A DNA stretch of 64,000 bases from Deltaproteobacteria bacterium. GTDB taxonomy: Bacteria; Myxococcota_A; Polyangia; JAAYKL01. The stretch covers positions 1-64,000 of the forward strand of contig JAUVDV010000006.1 in the NCBI GenBank assembly GCA_030595125.1, in the 5' to 3' direction. Of this stretch, positions 35,715 to 44,447 are shown in pieces; the stretch's first letter is position 1; each line of letters opens with the position of its first letter. The notes beneath the pieces were generated by a model. It had not been told where the DNA came from. It saw only the letters and a list, made by a program, of their open reading frames with translations, and made no database searches. The position numbers were made by a program, and so were the translations under genes.

Positions 35715-37097
35715 CTAGGATTTGCCCCTTATAAGGTTGGCCACAACCAGCTCCATTTGCGTTCCTCTTGATCCCTTTACCAGCAACGCGTCGCCTGCTT
35801 CCAGAATTTCACCCAAGAGCCGTGCCGCTTCCTCGTGGCTATCAGCATGTTTTATACGTTCCGGAGGCATCCCGGCCGCAATCGCGCTGCGACCGACGGT
35901 CGTTCCGCCTTCACCCATGGTCACCAGCATCGTCAGTCCGGCTTCCGTCACCGACCCGCCGATGCCCTCGTGGGCTTCTCGTGATGCGCTTCCCAGCTCG
36001 AGCATGTCCGAGATCGCCGCAAACCTGCGACCGTCGCCCGCAACCTCCACGAGAACCTCAAGAGCAGCCCTCATGGCCTCCGGGTTCGAGTTGTATGTAT
36101 CGTCGATGATCAGCGATCCGCGCGGACCTGTTTTCAATTCGAGGCGTCCGGTAAACTGACGCACCGACTCGATACCCGGCGATATGTGCGTCAGTTCGAT
36201 ACCCATTCCAATAGCGGCCGCCGTGGCGGCGAGCGCATTGACCGCGTTGTGCCTCCCCAGAAGAGGTAAACGAGCCGATACGCTCTTTCCCTCGACCGTC
36301 ATCACCAGCGATTGTCCCCGCGCTCCCATTTGCGCACACGACTCGAGTTTGACTTGCGCTCCTTGCGCCGCGCCGTAAGTGATCCGGCGCTGTGCCGAAG
36401 TCTTCATCTGTGCAACCATTGGATCATCCAGGTTGACAACTGCCGTTGCATCCCGCCGCAACCCGACGAACAGCTCGCCCTTCGCTCGCGCCACGCCGTC
36501 GAGATCCCCGAGTTTTTCCAGGTGCGCAGGACCGACATTTGTGACCAGCGCGACGTCGGGGTCAACCAGTCGCGTCAACAACTCGATCTCACCAAAATCC
36601 GAACAACCGAGCTCGAACACGGCCGTCTCGAAAGATTCGTTCAACTCCATCAAGGTTATCGGCACCCCGATGTGGTTATTGAAGTTCTTCTTTGGCTGAT
36701 GTGCCCTGCCCTGTTGCCCAAGGATGGAGGCGAGGATCCTTCGGGTGGTTGTCTTCCCACTGGATCCGGTGATCGCCGCCACCTTGCCCCCAAAAGATAC
36801 CCTCGCCGCATGGCCCAGGCTCTGCAAGGCTTCGAGCGAGTCGTTCACCAGAATCTGCGTGCACGCAACTCCTTCGATCTCACGCTCGACAATCAACCCT
36901 GCGGCACCGTCCAGCGCCGCCTGCCGTGCAAAATCGTGCCCGTCCAGGCGCTCCCCCTTCAAGGCCACGAAGAGGCTTTTTGCGGTTGCCTCCCTCGAAT
37001 CTATGCAAACACATCGCGGAAAAATTGACCCCTCGCCCGTGAGCGTTCCACCGACTATTTGCGCAATCTGAGCGAGATCCCACGAGAGGTCAGGCAT
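35715..37097 (-). CDS. murF: UDP-MurNAc-tripeptide:D-Ala-D-Ala ligase
   Basis: 460 residues from ATG 37097 with GGAAGGAGGG upstream; the frame extends further upstream into murE but without support. It adds D-Ala-D-Ala. The P-loop is AAITGSSGKTTTRR, with KKNFNNHIGVPITLM, and the Mur-ligase C domain includes LIIDDTYNSNPEAM. The start overlaps the murE end by 8 bp. Confidence 0.95.
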   Translation of the reverse strand: MPDLSWDLAQIAQIVGGTLTGEGSIFPRCVCIDSREATAKSLFVALKGERLDGHDFARQAALDGAAGLIVEREIEGVACTQILVNDSLEALQSLGHAARVSFGGKVAAITGSSGKTTTRRILASILGQQGRAHQPKKNFNNHIGVPITLMELNESFETAVFELGCSDFGEIELLTRLVDPDVALVTNVGPAHLEKLGDLDGVARAKGELFVGLRRDATAVVNLDDPMVAQMKTSAQRRITYGAAQGAQVKLESCAQMGARGQSLVMTVEGKSVSARLPLLGRHNAVNALAATAAAIGMGIELTHISPGIESVRQFTGRLELKTGPRGSLIIDDTYNSNPEAMRAALEVLVEVAGDGRRFAAISDMLELGSASREAHEGIGGSVTEAGLTMLVTMGEGGTTVGRSAIAAGMPPERIKHADSHEEAARLLGEILEAGDALLVKGSRGTQMELVVANLIRGKS

Positions 37098-38619
37098 CGG
37101 CGCCCTCCTTCCCGAGGGAAGCGATGGCCGCCGCCGCATGCTCCGCGTCATCGAAGTGTATCTTGTTCTTGCCGAGAATTTGATAGTCCTCGTGTCCCTT
37201 GCCCGCGATAAGCACGGTATCCCCGGCCGTTGCACACTGCAGGGACATGGATATCGCACGGCCCCGATCCACCTCCACTACATAACCGCTGCTCGCCTGC
37301 CGCAGCTCGCTCTGCGCAATCATGGACAGTCCTCCACCGTCCACCCCCGGCAGGATCATCTCCACTATCTTCTCGGGATCCTCGGTTCTCGGGTTGTCGG
37401 ACGTCACGATAGCGACATCGGCACCCCGCGCGACTGCATCTCCCATCAAGGGTCTCTTGGAATGATCGCGATCGCCGCCGCAGCCGAAAACGCAGATCAG
37501 GCGACCCTCGGTGATGGGCTTGAGGGCCTTCAGCACGCTGACCAGTGCGTCCGGCGTGTGAGCGTAGTCGACGAGCACAGTTAAACCACGCTTGCAAGGT
37601 ACTCTCTGAAGTCTTCCGGGCACCGCCTCGAAACGCTCCAGCCCGTCTATGGCTTTCGCAATATCCACTCGCAGCTGTATGCAGATCCCCATGGAAACGA
37701 GGATGTTGTTCATGTTGTGGGGCCCGAGCAAGGGCGATGATAAATCGAAGACACCGGAAGGTGTATGGATCCTCGCGTTGATTCCCCTGATGTCGTATCC
37801 GGGCTCGTTCACGGGTCTGATATCAGCCACGCTCGACGGATCGCAGGACACCGTCACGGCCGGCTTCTTCAGTCGCTCCAGGATCACCCTGGAGAATGGA
37901 TCATCGATATTGATCACCGCCCGGGCATCCGGAATATCCTCAATGACATCAGTGAAGAGCAACATTTTTGCTGCGGCGTACTCCCTCATGTCTCCGTGAA
38001 AATCGAGATGGTCCTGCGTGAGGTTCGTGAACGCCACTACATCGAATTCGCACCCCTTGAGCCTGTGGAGAGCGAGACCATGGGACGATACCTCCATGAG
38101 CATATGGGAAGCTCCGTCGTCCACCATCGCACGGACAACGGATTGGATTACCGGTGCTTCGGGAGTCGTGTGTTCGTCATTCCAGGTGCGCTCCTTGAAG
38201 CGGTGGGCCACGGTCCCCATCACGCCGGGGTGGTGACCGACACTATCCAGCATCGCCTCGACCATATAGGTGATGGTAGTTTTGCCGTTTGTTCCGGTTA
38301 TCCCAACCAGGGCAAGTTCCCTGGTTGGATACGAATAGCACGCCGATGAGATCGGCCCGAGCGCCACCCTTGGATCAGCCGTCACAATCTGAGGCAGGTC
38401 GAGGGGCACCTTGGCGCCTACCAACAACGCGACCGCCCCTCGCGTTATTGCGTCATCGATGAACCGGCGACCATCGGTCAGGTCCCCGGCCATGGCGGCG
38501 AAGAGAAACCCCGGGCGCACCTGGCGCGAATCGTGGGTCGCGCCTGTCACAATTACTTCAGAGTTTCCCTGCACCCGAGTATCAGGGAACGCCCTGGCTA
38601 TCTGCGCCAGTGTCGGCAT
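37090..38619 (-). CDS. murE: UDP-MurNAc-tripeptide synthetase, DAP type
   Basis: 509 residues. It adds the third amino acid of the peptide stem. GITGTNGKTT is the P-loop; THDSRQV and DYAHTPDAL are conserved. SDNPRTEDP contains the DNPR motif of meso-DAP-adding enzymes, so the cell wall is expected to be DAP-type. The start overlaps ftsI by 38 bp, which is long for this cluster; GAGGAAG sits just before the ATG. Confidence 0.95.
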   Translation of the reverse strand: MPTLAQIARAFPDTRVQGNSEVIVTGATHDSRQVRPGFLFAAMAGDLTDGRRFIDDAITRGAVALLVGAKVPLDLPQIVTADPRVALGPISSACYSYPTRELALVGITGTNGKTTITYMVEAMLDSVGHHPGVMGTVAHRFKERTWNDEHTTPEAPVIQSVVRAMVDDGASHMLMEVSSHGLALHRLKGCEFDVVAFTNLTQDHLDFHGDMREYAAAKMLLFTDVIEDIPDARAVINIDDPFSRVILERLKKPAVTVSCDPSSVADIRPVNEPGYDIRGINARIHTPSGVFDLSSPLLGPHNMNNILVSMGICIQLRVDIAKAIDGLERFEAVPGRLQRVPCKRGLTVLVDYAHTPDALVSVLKALKPITEGRLICVFGCGGDRDHSKRPLMGDAVARGADVAIVTSDNPRTEDPEKIVEMILPGVDGGGLSMIAQSELRQASSGYVVEVDRGRAISMSLQCATAGDTVLIAGKGHEDYQILGKNKIHFDDAEHAAAAIASLGKEGADA

Positions 38620-40672
38620 CTTCCTCGCTCAACGTGCCGTGATCCGGCAACGGCATAAAATTAACCTGCACAAACTCTCCTGTATCGACCGGCTCGTCGG
38701 GCTGCGGGATCTGCTCGGCCGCGATCCCCGTCCCCATGAACATCGGTCTCAAGCCCTCCGAAGAGAGGACCTCCATGGCATCACTCATGCTCATCCCAAT
38801 CAAATGCGGTGTCCTGACCTGCCCCGGACCCAGCTCAAGCATGTCCGCAAAAACACTGGCCGGACCCAGCTCTTCATCACGCGAGCCGTTCTCGGAATCC
38901 TGTCTCTTCGACCGCTCCACTTTCGCCTTCTTGACGTTCTTTTTCTTCCTGGAGGTCCCGGATTTTCCTGAAAAACGGGGTGAAACTCCCAGGTACCGCA
39001 GGGATTGATCGGCTATTCGCTTGAAGACCGGCGCCGCCACCGTTCCCCCGTAATGGTTGATGAGCGGCTCGTCGATCACTATTGATATTGCCAGCCTCGG
39101 TCGGTCCGACGGCACAAACCCGAAGAAGGACGCAACCCACTTATCCTTGGCGTAGCCCTTCGAACCCTCGGATTTCTGAGCCGTACCCGTCTTGCCCGCC
39201 ACCAGGTAACCATTGAGGGATGCCTGGGTGCCGGTACCGCCCTCCTCCGTAACCGCAGTCATCATGTCGGCCACCATTCGCGCCGTGTAGCGACTGATCA
39301 CTCGCCTTCTCACCTGAGGCGAAAAACTGCGCTCGGTCTCTCCACTCTGACCGATGACTCGCCTGACGATCAGCGGCTTCATGAGCTTCCCACCGTTGGC
39401 GATGGCACTCAAAGCGGTGGCCATCTGTATCCCGGTTACGCCGATACCCTGGCCGAATGAAGTGGTGGCCGTGTCGATGTCGTACCATTTTTTATGGTGA
39501 TTGAGGGTCCCGCGCATTTCGAACGGAAGCTGTACGTGCGTCCTCTCGCCAAACCCGAACCTGCGAATGTAATGGTACAGCCGTTTTTTACTGAGCCCCG
39601 CAGCAATCTTGGCAAAACAGATATTACTTGATCGTTTGAGGCACTCGGTTGGATTCAGCCAGCCGTCGCGATGATCGTCGTGGATCACCACGTCGAATAT
39701 TTCCATGCGCCCTCTCTCACAAAACGTCTTCTGGTTGGGTCGCAGCTTTCCGGCGTTGAGCGCTGCCGCAAGAGTGAAGACCTTGAAAGTGGATCCCGGT
39801 TCGAAAACATCGAGCACGGCGCGGTTTCGACGATTTTCGGCCGTCGACTTATTGAGCCTGTTGGGGTTGTAAGTGGGGTAGTTTGCCAGTGCCAGGATCT
39901 CGCCGGTGGACGGATCCATCATGACAATGTGACCGGCCTTGGCTTCGAAGACGCGTATAGTGTTCAACAGTTCCTGTTCCACGATGTACTGCAACGTCCT
40001 GTCGATTGTGAGTTCCACGTTGCGGCCGACGATTCCGTCAGATCCGAAGATACCATCCGAAAAAACCATCCTCCCACGAGCATCGCTCAAACCGGTCGCC
40101 GCTTCAGCGTTGCCCTGCAGCACCCCGTCGAACCTCAGTTCCACCCCCTCGAGCCCGTTGGAGTCGATACCGGCGAACCCGATGATGTGGGAGCCGAGGC
40201 TTCGATTCGGGTAGAAACGCTTGCTCTCGTCCAGGAGCGAGACGCCGGAAAAACCGAGCTTCTCGACCGCTTGCGCAACCTGTGGGGAGACCCGGCGCTT
40301 CAGCCAGACGAAATGGCGGTCGGATCCGAGCCTGGACTCCATCTTCGTAGCGTCCTTGCCCAGCAACGGCGACAGCGTCGCCGCGACCAACTGCGGGTTT
40401 GTGACCTTCCGGGGATCCGCGTACACGGACTTGACCTCGATCTCGACCGCCAGTTCTTCCCCATGCCGATCAGTGATCATGCCCCGATGGGCGGAGATCT
40501 TGATTTTACGGGTGTACTGCTCCGCAGCCAGATCGGTAAGCTCCTGCGCTCGTGTCACCCCTAGCTGCCAGGCCCCGTGGGCGACAGCGGCGGCTCCGGC
40601 CATCATCACAATCACGAGGAGCATGATCCGCACCCGGATCCACTGGTCCCTTCCCGAGGGTAGGGAAACCAT
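38582..40672 (-). CDS. ftsI: Division transpeptidase FtsI (PBP3) with C-terminal PASTA domain
   Basis: 696 residues, longer than typical proteobacterial FtsI (about 580). TM at about 15-35. The transpeptidase motifs are S294-TFK, S348-SN and K494-TGT. After the catalytic domain comes a charged linker (about 566-618, Lys/Arg-rich then acidic) and one PASTA domain (about 619-675: TPHLIGMSMSDAMEVL...). PASTA on FtsI is known in some Deltaproteobacteria and Gram-positives and is thought to bind wall precursors. It follows ftsL by 2 bp. Confidence 0.93.
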   Translation of the reverse strand: MVSLPSGRDQWIRVRIMLLVIVMMAGAAAVAHGAWQLGVTRAQELTDLAAEQYTRKIKISAHRGMITDRHGEELAVEIEVKSVYADPRKVTNPQLVAATLSPLLGKDATKMESRLGSDRHFVWLKRRVSPQVAQAVEKLGFSGVSLLDESKRFYPNRSLGSHIIGFAGIDSNGLEGVELRFDGVLQGNAEAATGLSDARGRMVFSDGIFGSDGIVGRNVELTIDRTLQYIVEQELLNTIRVFEAKAGHIVMMDPSTGEILALANYPTYNPNRLNKSTAENRRNRAVLDVFEPGSTFKVFTLAAALNAGKLRPNQKTFCERGRMEIFDVVIHDDHRDGWLNPTECLKRSSNICFAKIAAGLSKKRLYHYIRRFGFGERTHVQLPFEMRGTLNHHKKWYDIDTATTSFGQGIGVTGIQMATALSAIANGGKLMKPLIVRRVIGQSGETERSFSPQVRRRVISRYTARMVADMMTAVTEEGGTGTQASLNGYLVAGKTGTAQKSEGSKGYAKDKWVASFFGFVPSDRPRLAISIVIDEPLINHYGGTVAAPVFKRIADQSLRYLGVSPRFSGKSGTSRKKKNVKKAKVERSKRQDSENGSRDEELGPASVFADMLELGPGQVRTPHLIGMSMSDAMEVLSSEGLRPMFMGTGIAAEQIPQPDEPVDTGEFVQVNFMPLPDHGTLSEEDADTGADSQGVP

Positions 40673-40674
40673 GG

Positions 40675-41139
40675 CTACAGAGCTCCTCCGGAAACCGAAA
40701 CCACTTTACGCTTGCGATCGATAGGCACGATCCGGCCATGATCCGGCACTTCCATACCGAGCTTCTCCCGAGCATCGGTCTCCACCCGCTCGGGGGCCTT
40801 CAGGGATGCCAACTCCAGACGCAGCTCCCGCTGCTCCAGCAACAACCTCGTCTGAAGAGAACGCGCCTTGCTGGTCTCATAGCCCAGCCGGACGCCTTCG
40901 AAACGAACGCTCAGGTGAAAGACAAACGCTCCGCACACGATAGCGATCACCACGGTCAGCATGAGGACGTAAAGAAAACTCATGCCAGGCGAACTGATCT
41001 TCCGAGCTCCGTCACGGGATCCGAGTGAGCGGCCACCGTTCTGTGCAGGGCGCACCGGTTTTCTCATGAGCCCGGATAGTATACCCGTGCCCTTCGCTCC
41101 GGGATGCGCATAACGGCTTTGGCGTTTGCGTCCGCTCAT
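40675..41139 (-). CDS. ftsL: FtsL-like divisome protein
   Basis: 154 residues from ATG 41139, which overlaps the rsmH stop as ATGA and follows GGAGGG. A basic N-terminus, one TM (FLYVLMLTVVIAIVCGAFVF), then a coiled-coil (SKARSLQTRLLLEQRELRLELASLKAPERVE, described here by its Leu/Glu/Arg pattern). FtsL assigned from topology and position between rsmH and ftsI. Confidence 0.82.
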   Translation of the reverse strand: MSGRKRQSRYAHPGAKGTGILSGLMRKPVRPAQNGGRSLGSRDGARKISSPGMSFLYVLMLTVVIAIVCGAFVFHLSVRFEGVRLGYETSKARSLQTRLLLEQRELRLELASLKAPERVETDAREKLGMEVPDHGRIVPIDRKRKVVSVSGGAL

Positions 41140-42074
41140 CGTACCCTCCGCACAGCCCGAGCTTTTGCGCTGCGGGATCGAGGGTTTTCTTTTACCTGCG
41201 CCGAGCTGATGCGTACCGATCTGCGCGTGACATGCTCGACCACGGGCTCGGGGCAGTTGCACACGGGCATCCCGGGAGGACACTCGCAGGGATTGGCCAT
41301 TCGGGAGAAACGACGTTTTACCATTCTGTCTTCCAACGAGTGAAACGTTATGATCGAAACCGTACCTCCAACCGCCAGGGGCTCCGGCAGGAGATCCAGC
41401 AACGCCTCCAGTTCACCGAGCTCATCGTTGACCGCTATCCTTATCGCCTGGAATGTGCGGGTCGCGGGATCGATGCCACCCTTTTTGCTACGACCGACAA
41501 CTCTTCTTACGGCCACTGCCAGATCGGCGGTGGTTGCCAGGTTTCCATCGGCCTCCATGCGCTTGATGGATCTGGCCACCTTCCTGGACAACCGCTCTCC
41601 ACCAAACTTGTATATGGTGTCGGCCAGCTCATCCTCACTCGTCCTTTTAAGCAAACCGGCCGCAGTTTCTCCCTGAGACGAGTCCATTCGCATATCGAGT
41701 GGCCCCGCCCGCATGAAGGAAAACCCCCTGCTCGCCACGTCTACCTGATGGGAAGAGATCCCGAGATCCAGAAGAAGCCCGTCCAGTCTGGAGATACCCA
41801 CCTTCGAAAGGAGCTCGTCAAGCGCAGAGAAGCGACCATGATGAATCGATACCCGATCCCCGAACCGCGCAAGTCTCTTGCGGGCTGCGGCGACGGCATC
41901 CATGTCCCTGTCGATTCCCACGACACGCCCATCTGGGGAACTCATCTCTAAAAGTGTCTCTGCATGGCCGCCGCCACCCACGGTCGCATCACAGTACACG
42001 CCACCGGAAACTGGCGAGAGTAACTCCACCACCTCTTGCAGGAGCACCGGCTTGTGTTCGAAATGAACATCCAT
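41136..42074 (-). CDS. rsmH: 16S rRNA m4C1402 methyltransferase
   Basis: 312 residues from ATG 42074. It methylates N4 of C1402 with SAM. HKPVLLQEVV, the SAM loop DATVGGGGHAETLL and SIITFHSLEDRMVK are characteristic. It lies 13 bp after mraZ. Confidence 0.96.
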   Translation of the reverse strand: MDVHFEHKPVLLQEVVELLSPVSGGVYCDATVGGGGHAETLLEMSSPDGRVVGIDRDMDAVAAARKRLARFGDRVSIHHGRFSALDELLSKVGISRLDGLLLDLGISSHQVDVASRGFSFMRAGPLDMRMDSSQGETAAGLLKRTSEDELADTIYKFGGERLSRKVARSIKRMEADGNLATTADLAVAVRRVVGRSKKGGIDPATRTFQAIRIAVNDELGELEALLDLLPEPLAVGGTVSIITFHSLEDRMVKRRFSRMANPCECPPGMPVCNCPEPVVEHVTRRSVRISSAQVKENPRSRSAKARAVRRVR

Positions 42075-42087
42075 CGCAAAACACCTA

Positions 42088-42540
42088 CTAGAGATCGAAC
42101 CCCGCAAGCTCGCGGCGCACGTCTTGAATTCGGCCACTGGCCTCGTCTTGCGCTGCCTGCCAGCGCCTGGGTTCCCAGATCTCCATGATTCTGTTCATCC
42201 CGAGCCACACGACCTCCTTGACGATCTCGGCGCGCTCTCTGTGGAATTGTGGGATGAGAATTCGACCGTGGCTATCGATCTGGCATTCCACGGCGTCGGC
42301 CACGTAGAGTCTCTTGAGCATGGTGACGCTCGGATCGAAAATGGGCTTTTGGGCGAGTTTTTGCTCGAACTCCCGCCAGGCGGTATACGGAAAGACATCG
42401 AGATGCGGATACTCGGCATCGAGAGCGAAGGTCAGAACGACACGATCATCGTGAAGACCGGCGATGTTCTCGCGAAACCGCGATGGCAGGCTGGCCCTTC
42501 CCTTCAGGTCCACTGCATGATCATATCGTCCCTTGAACAC
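42088..42540 (-). CDS. mraZ: Transcriptional regulator MraZ
   Basis: 150 residues from GTG 42540, giving the family start (V/M)FKGRYDHAVDLKGRASLPSRFR. A GTG at 42594 is in frame, but starting there would place the promoter and operator-like repeats inside the gene. Two SpoVT/AbrB-like halves are visible (second: CQIDSHGRILIPQFHRE). MraZ binds repeated TGGG-type boxes upstream of its own operon in E. coli and others; matching repeats are present here at 42549-42563. Confidence 0.93.
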   Translation of the reverse strand: MFKGRYDHAVDLKGRASLPSRFRENIAGLHDDRVVLTFALDAEYPHLDVFPYTAWREFEQKLAQKPIFDPSVTMLKRLYVADAVECQIDSHGRILIPQFHRERAEIVKEVVWLGMNRIMEIWEPRRWQAAQDEASGRIQDVRRELAGFDL

Positions 42541-42548
42541 GTACTTAT

Positions 42549-42563
42549 CCCACTTCTTCCCAC
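42549..42563 (-). promoter_or_regulatory. MraZ-box-like operator of the dcw operon
   Basis: GTGGG occurs at 42563-42559 and 42553-42549 on the minus strand, 10 bp apart, just upstream of the mraZ GTG and overlapping the expected transcription start. MraZ boxes are direct repeats with this spacing. Confidence 0.6.
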
Positions 42564-42568
42564 TGTTG

Positions 42569-42598
42569 ATTGTATCCAAGTAGCCATACGTCACTCAA
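42569..42598 (-). promoter_or_regulatory. Promoter of the dcw operon
   Basis: TTGAGT (42598-42593) and TACAAT (42574-42569) are 18 bp apart on the minus strand. The expected start would fall in the GTGGG repeats. TTGACA a little upstream (near 42604) is out of register with any -10. Confidence 0.5.
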
Positions 42599-42669
42599 CT
42601 TGTCAATTTTTTTTGTATCTTCGATGTGTTACAGCACAACGGCATTTTCTCACAGCATCACCCCTTTTA

Positions 42670-42719
42670 TACAATTCTTTGTTTAATATTGATATGTTGT
42701 AGTGGTGGGAAAAAGTGGG
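42670..42719 (+). promoter_or_regulatory. Rightward promoter with a second MraZ-box-like pair
   Basis: TACAAT (42670-42675), with TTCTCA 17 bp upstream, faces the AgmX-like gene. GTGGG at 42705-42709 and again at 42715-42719 repeats the 10-bp spacing of the mraZ operator, now on the plus strand. The rest of 42541-42813 shows no gene. Confidence 0.45.
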
Positions 42720-42813
42720 CCAGTGTTTCGATAATTGAAATTTAACTGGTTGCCAGTAGAAATATTGTTTAGGTCTGAGTGTGTGCTACACTTCTCCTTT
42801 CGGAGGTACATGG

Positions 42814-43404
42814 ATGGCTGACAATCAAGGTTCCGGAGGAAGCAAGGGTATCGTCCTCCTGCTCGCAGGCGGTGTCATTATATTGATAATCGCCGGCGTA
42901 GTTTTCTTCATGCAACGGTCCGCTCCGGCCGAGCGTAAAGAGGCACCCCCGGTGATCGAGGAGCCGATCGAAATGCCTGCCCCACTTGTAATTTCAGACA
43001 ATGCGAGGCCAATAGAACAGAAGCCACCGGACGCCGGAGCAACTGTGGCTACCGAGGCTCCGAAAACCCCAAGGGGAAATCGGCCCAGGGGTCAGGCATC
43101 GGAACCAATGGGCAAGATCGACGCGCGCCAGATCAAGACATTCATCAACTCGCGATTCAACCAGGTGAGAGCATGTTACGAACGGCGTCTCAAGCTGAAT
43201 CCCATGCTGGCTGGTACACTTGATCTTCGCATCGCCATCTCCCCGAAGGGCAAGGTGACGGGCATCGGCGTGAACAACGATACAGTCGGAGATTCGACCA
43301 TGACCAACTGCGTCAAGAGCACCATTCGAAAGTGGAAGTTTCCCGCACCCGAGGGAGGTCGCGCCGTTTTCGACAAGCCTTTCAAGTTCAAAAAGAAACT
43401 CTAA
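42814..43404 (+). CDS. AgmX/PglI C-terminal-domain protein (TonB-like)
   Basis: 196 residues from ATG 42814 after GGAGGT. TM at about 13-33, then a Pro/Glu linker in the periplasm. The C-terminal domain (INSRFNQVRACYERRLK, GTLDLRIAISPKGKVTGI, NCVKSTIRKWKFPAP) matches the AgmX/PglI family, named after Myxococcus motility proteins and TonB-like in shape. A role in gliding or envelope force transduction cannot be read from this alone. Stops of this gene and the next overlap convergently at 43401-43404. Confidence 0.85.
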   Translation: MADNQGSGGSKGIVLLLAGGVIILIIAGVVFFMQRSAPAERKEAPPVIEEPIEMPAPLVISDNARPIEQKPPDAGATVATEAPKTPRGNRPRGQASEPMGKIDARQIKTFINSRFNQVRACYERRLKLNPMLAGTLDLRIAISPKGKVTGIGVNNDTVGDSTMTNCVKSTIRKWKFPAPEGGRAVFDKPFKFKKKL

Positions 43405-44444
43405 ATTGACCCCAATTCTTCGAGTCGAGCCCTCATTATTGAGCACTGCTCTTCTGTGATCCGATTGGGTCCCCCCACTGCTGAACTGGCGCGGGAGTGC
43501 ATGAGCAACCACGTTCTTCGATCGCCCCTGGAGTCGGGGTGCGAAAGATCTCCGAGCAGCAAGTGCCCGAGCTCGTGAGTAAACGTGTACGCCGTTCGCG
43601 CACGACCCAGGGCGCGCCAATCGAGAATGGCGGCGTCCCCGAGGGTCCCGGCGGGCGAAGCGATGAACGACTCCCCCTGCTTGCGTGATCCTTCGAACCG
43701 ATTGACGATGAAGATCTCCATGGTTCCAGGTTCCTTGTTGGACAACGCCCTCAGAAGCGTTCGTTCTTCGAGGGTGCCCATATTGATCTCGTTCACCCCA
43801 TATGACTCGAGCCCGTCGTCCAGCCGAACCATCCCGATGTCGATGGACTGCATCGAATCCGTCGTTAGCGGTTCGTTGGGCCACTGTCCAATCTCGGCCA
43901 GCGTCCCGTCTGCACGCCGCACCAGCAGATCCGCTTGCGCAAACGCGTCGGTAGAACCCCTGACACCGACGGTCAGTTCGGTTCTAAATCCGGCATTTTC
44001 GATGTAACGGATGAGATCACGGGCTGTTTGCTCGGGGGTCAATTCGCCGCCGATATTCCAGGGACCCAACTTTCCCCCATCGATTGTCAACCTCACCTCT
44101 CCCCCGGAAGAGGGCAGTCCGTATTTCTCACCCACCGAGAGCATGCAAGGACCCGGCGGATCAGCGATCACGATATCCATCTCATTCGAGCTCCTCACCC
44201 GGATGTGACACTGGGACATCACCTGGTTCGCCACCTCGATCTGATGTCGAATAACCTCCCGGGCGCCGGCGTCATCGCCTCCGACAATGGGCGCCCGTCC
44301 GGGTGAAGCACGCAGGACGATCACTCTCATGCGAACGACAAGGATCGGAAGTACCCCGTCGTCCTCCCCCACAGCGACAGAACCCCATCCTCCGACCAAT
44401 ACGATCAGCGCGACAGCCCAAATAACTGGTTCTCTCAGTTTCAA
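43401..44444 (-). CDS. Exported zinc metalloprotease-like protein
   Basis: 347 residues. The start is TTG 44444, 3 bp after the upstream stop; no SD is seen, so coupling is likely. Signal peptide AVALIVLVGGWGSVAVG. HELGH is at 290-294, followed by LLLGDLSH, then LLMH. His and Met after the HExxH recall metzincins, but the Gly and third His are at +8 and +12 from the first His rather than +7 and +10. Zinc ligation is therefore uncertain. It follows the gene with a C-terminal winged-helix-like segment. Confidence 0.7.
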   Translation of the reverse strand: MKLREPVIWAVALIVLVGGWGSVAVGEDDGVLPILVVRMRVIVLRASPGRAPIVGGDDAGAREVIRHQIEVANQVMSQCHIRVRSSNEMDIVIADPPGPCMLSVGEKYGLPSSGGEVRLTIDGGKLGPWNIGGELTPEQTARDLIRYIENAGFRTELTVGVRGSTDAFAQADLLVRRADGTLAEIGQWPNEPLTTDSMQSIDIGMVRLDDGLESYGVNEINMGTLEERTLLRALSNKEPGTMEIFIVNRFEGSRKQGESFIASPAGTLGDAAILDWRALGRARTAYTFTHELGHLLLGDLSHPDSRGDRRTWLLMHSRASSAVGGPNRITEEQCSIMRARLEELGSI

Positions 44445-44447
44445 TTT

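Noticed and set aside
42541-42594. Upstream extension of mraZ to GTG 42594
   Set aside because: The family start is at 42540 and the extension would contain the -10 element and the GTGGG repeats.
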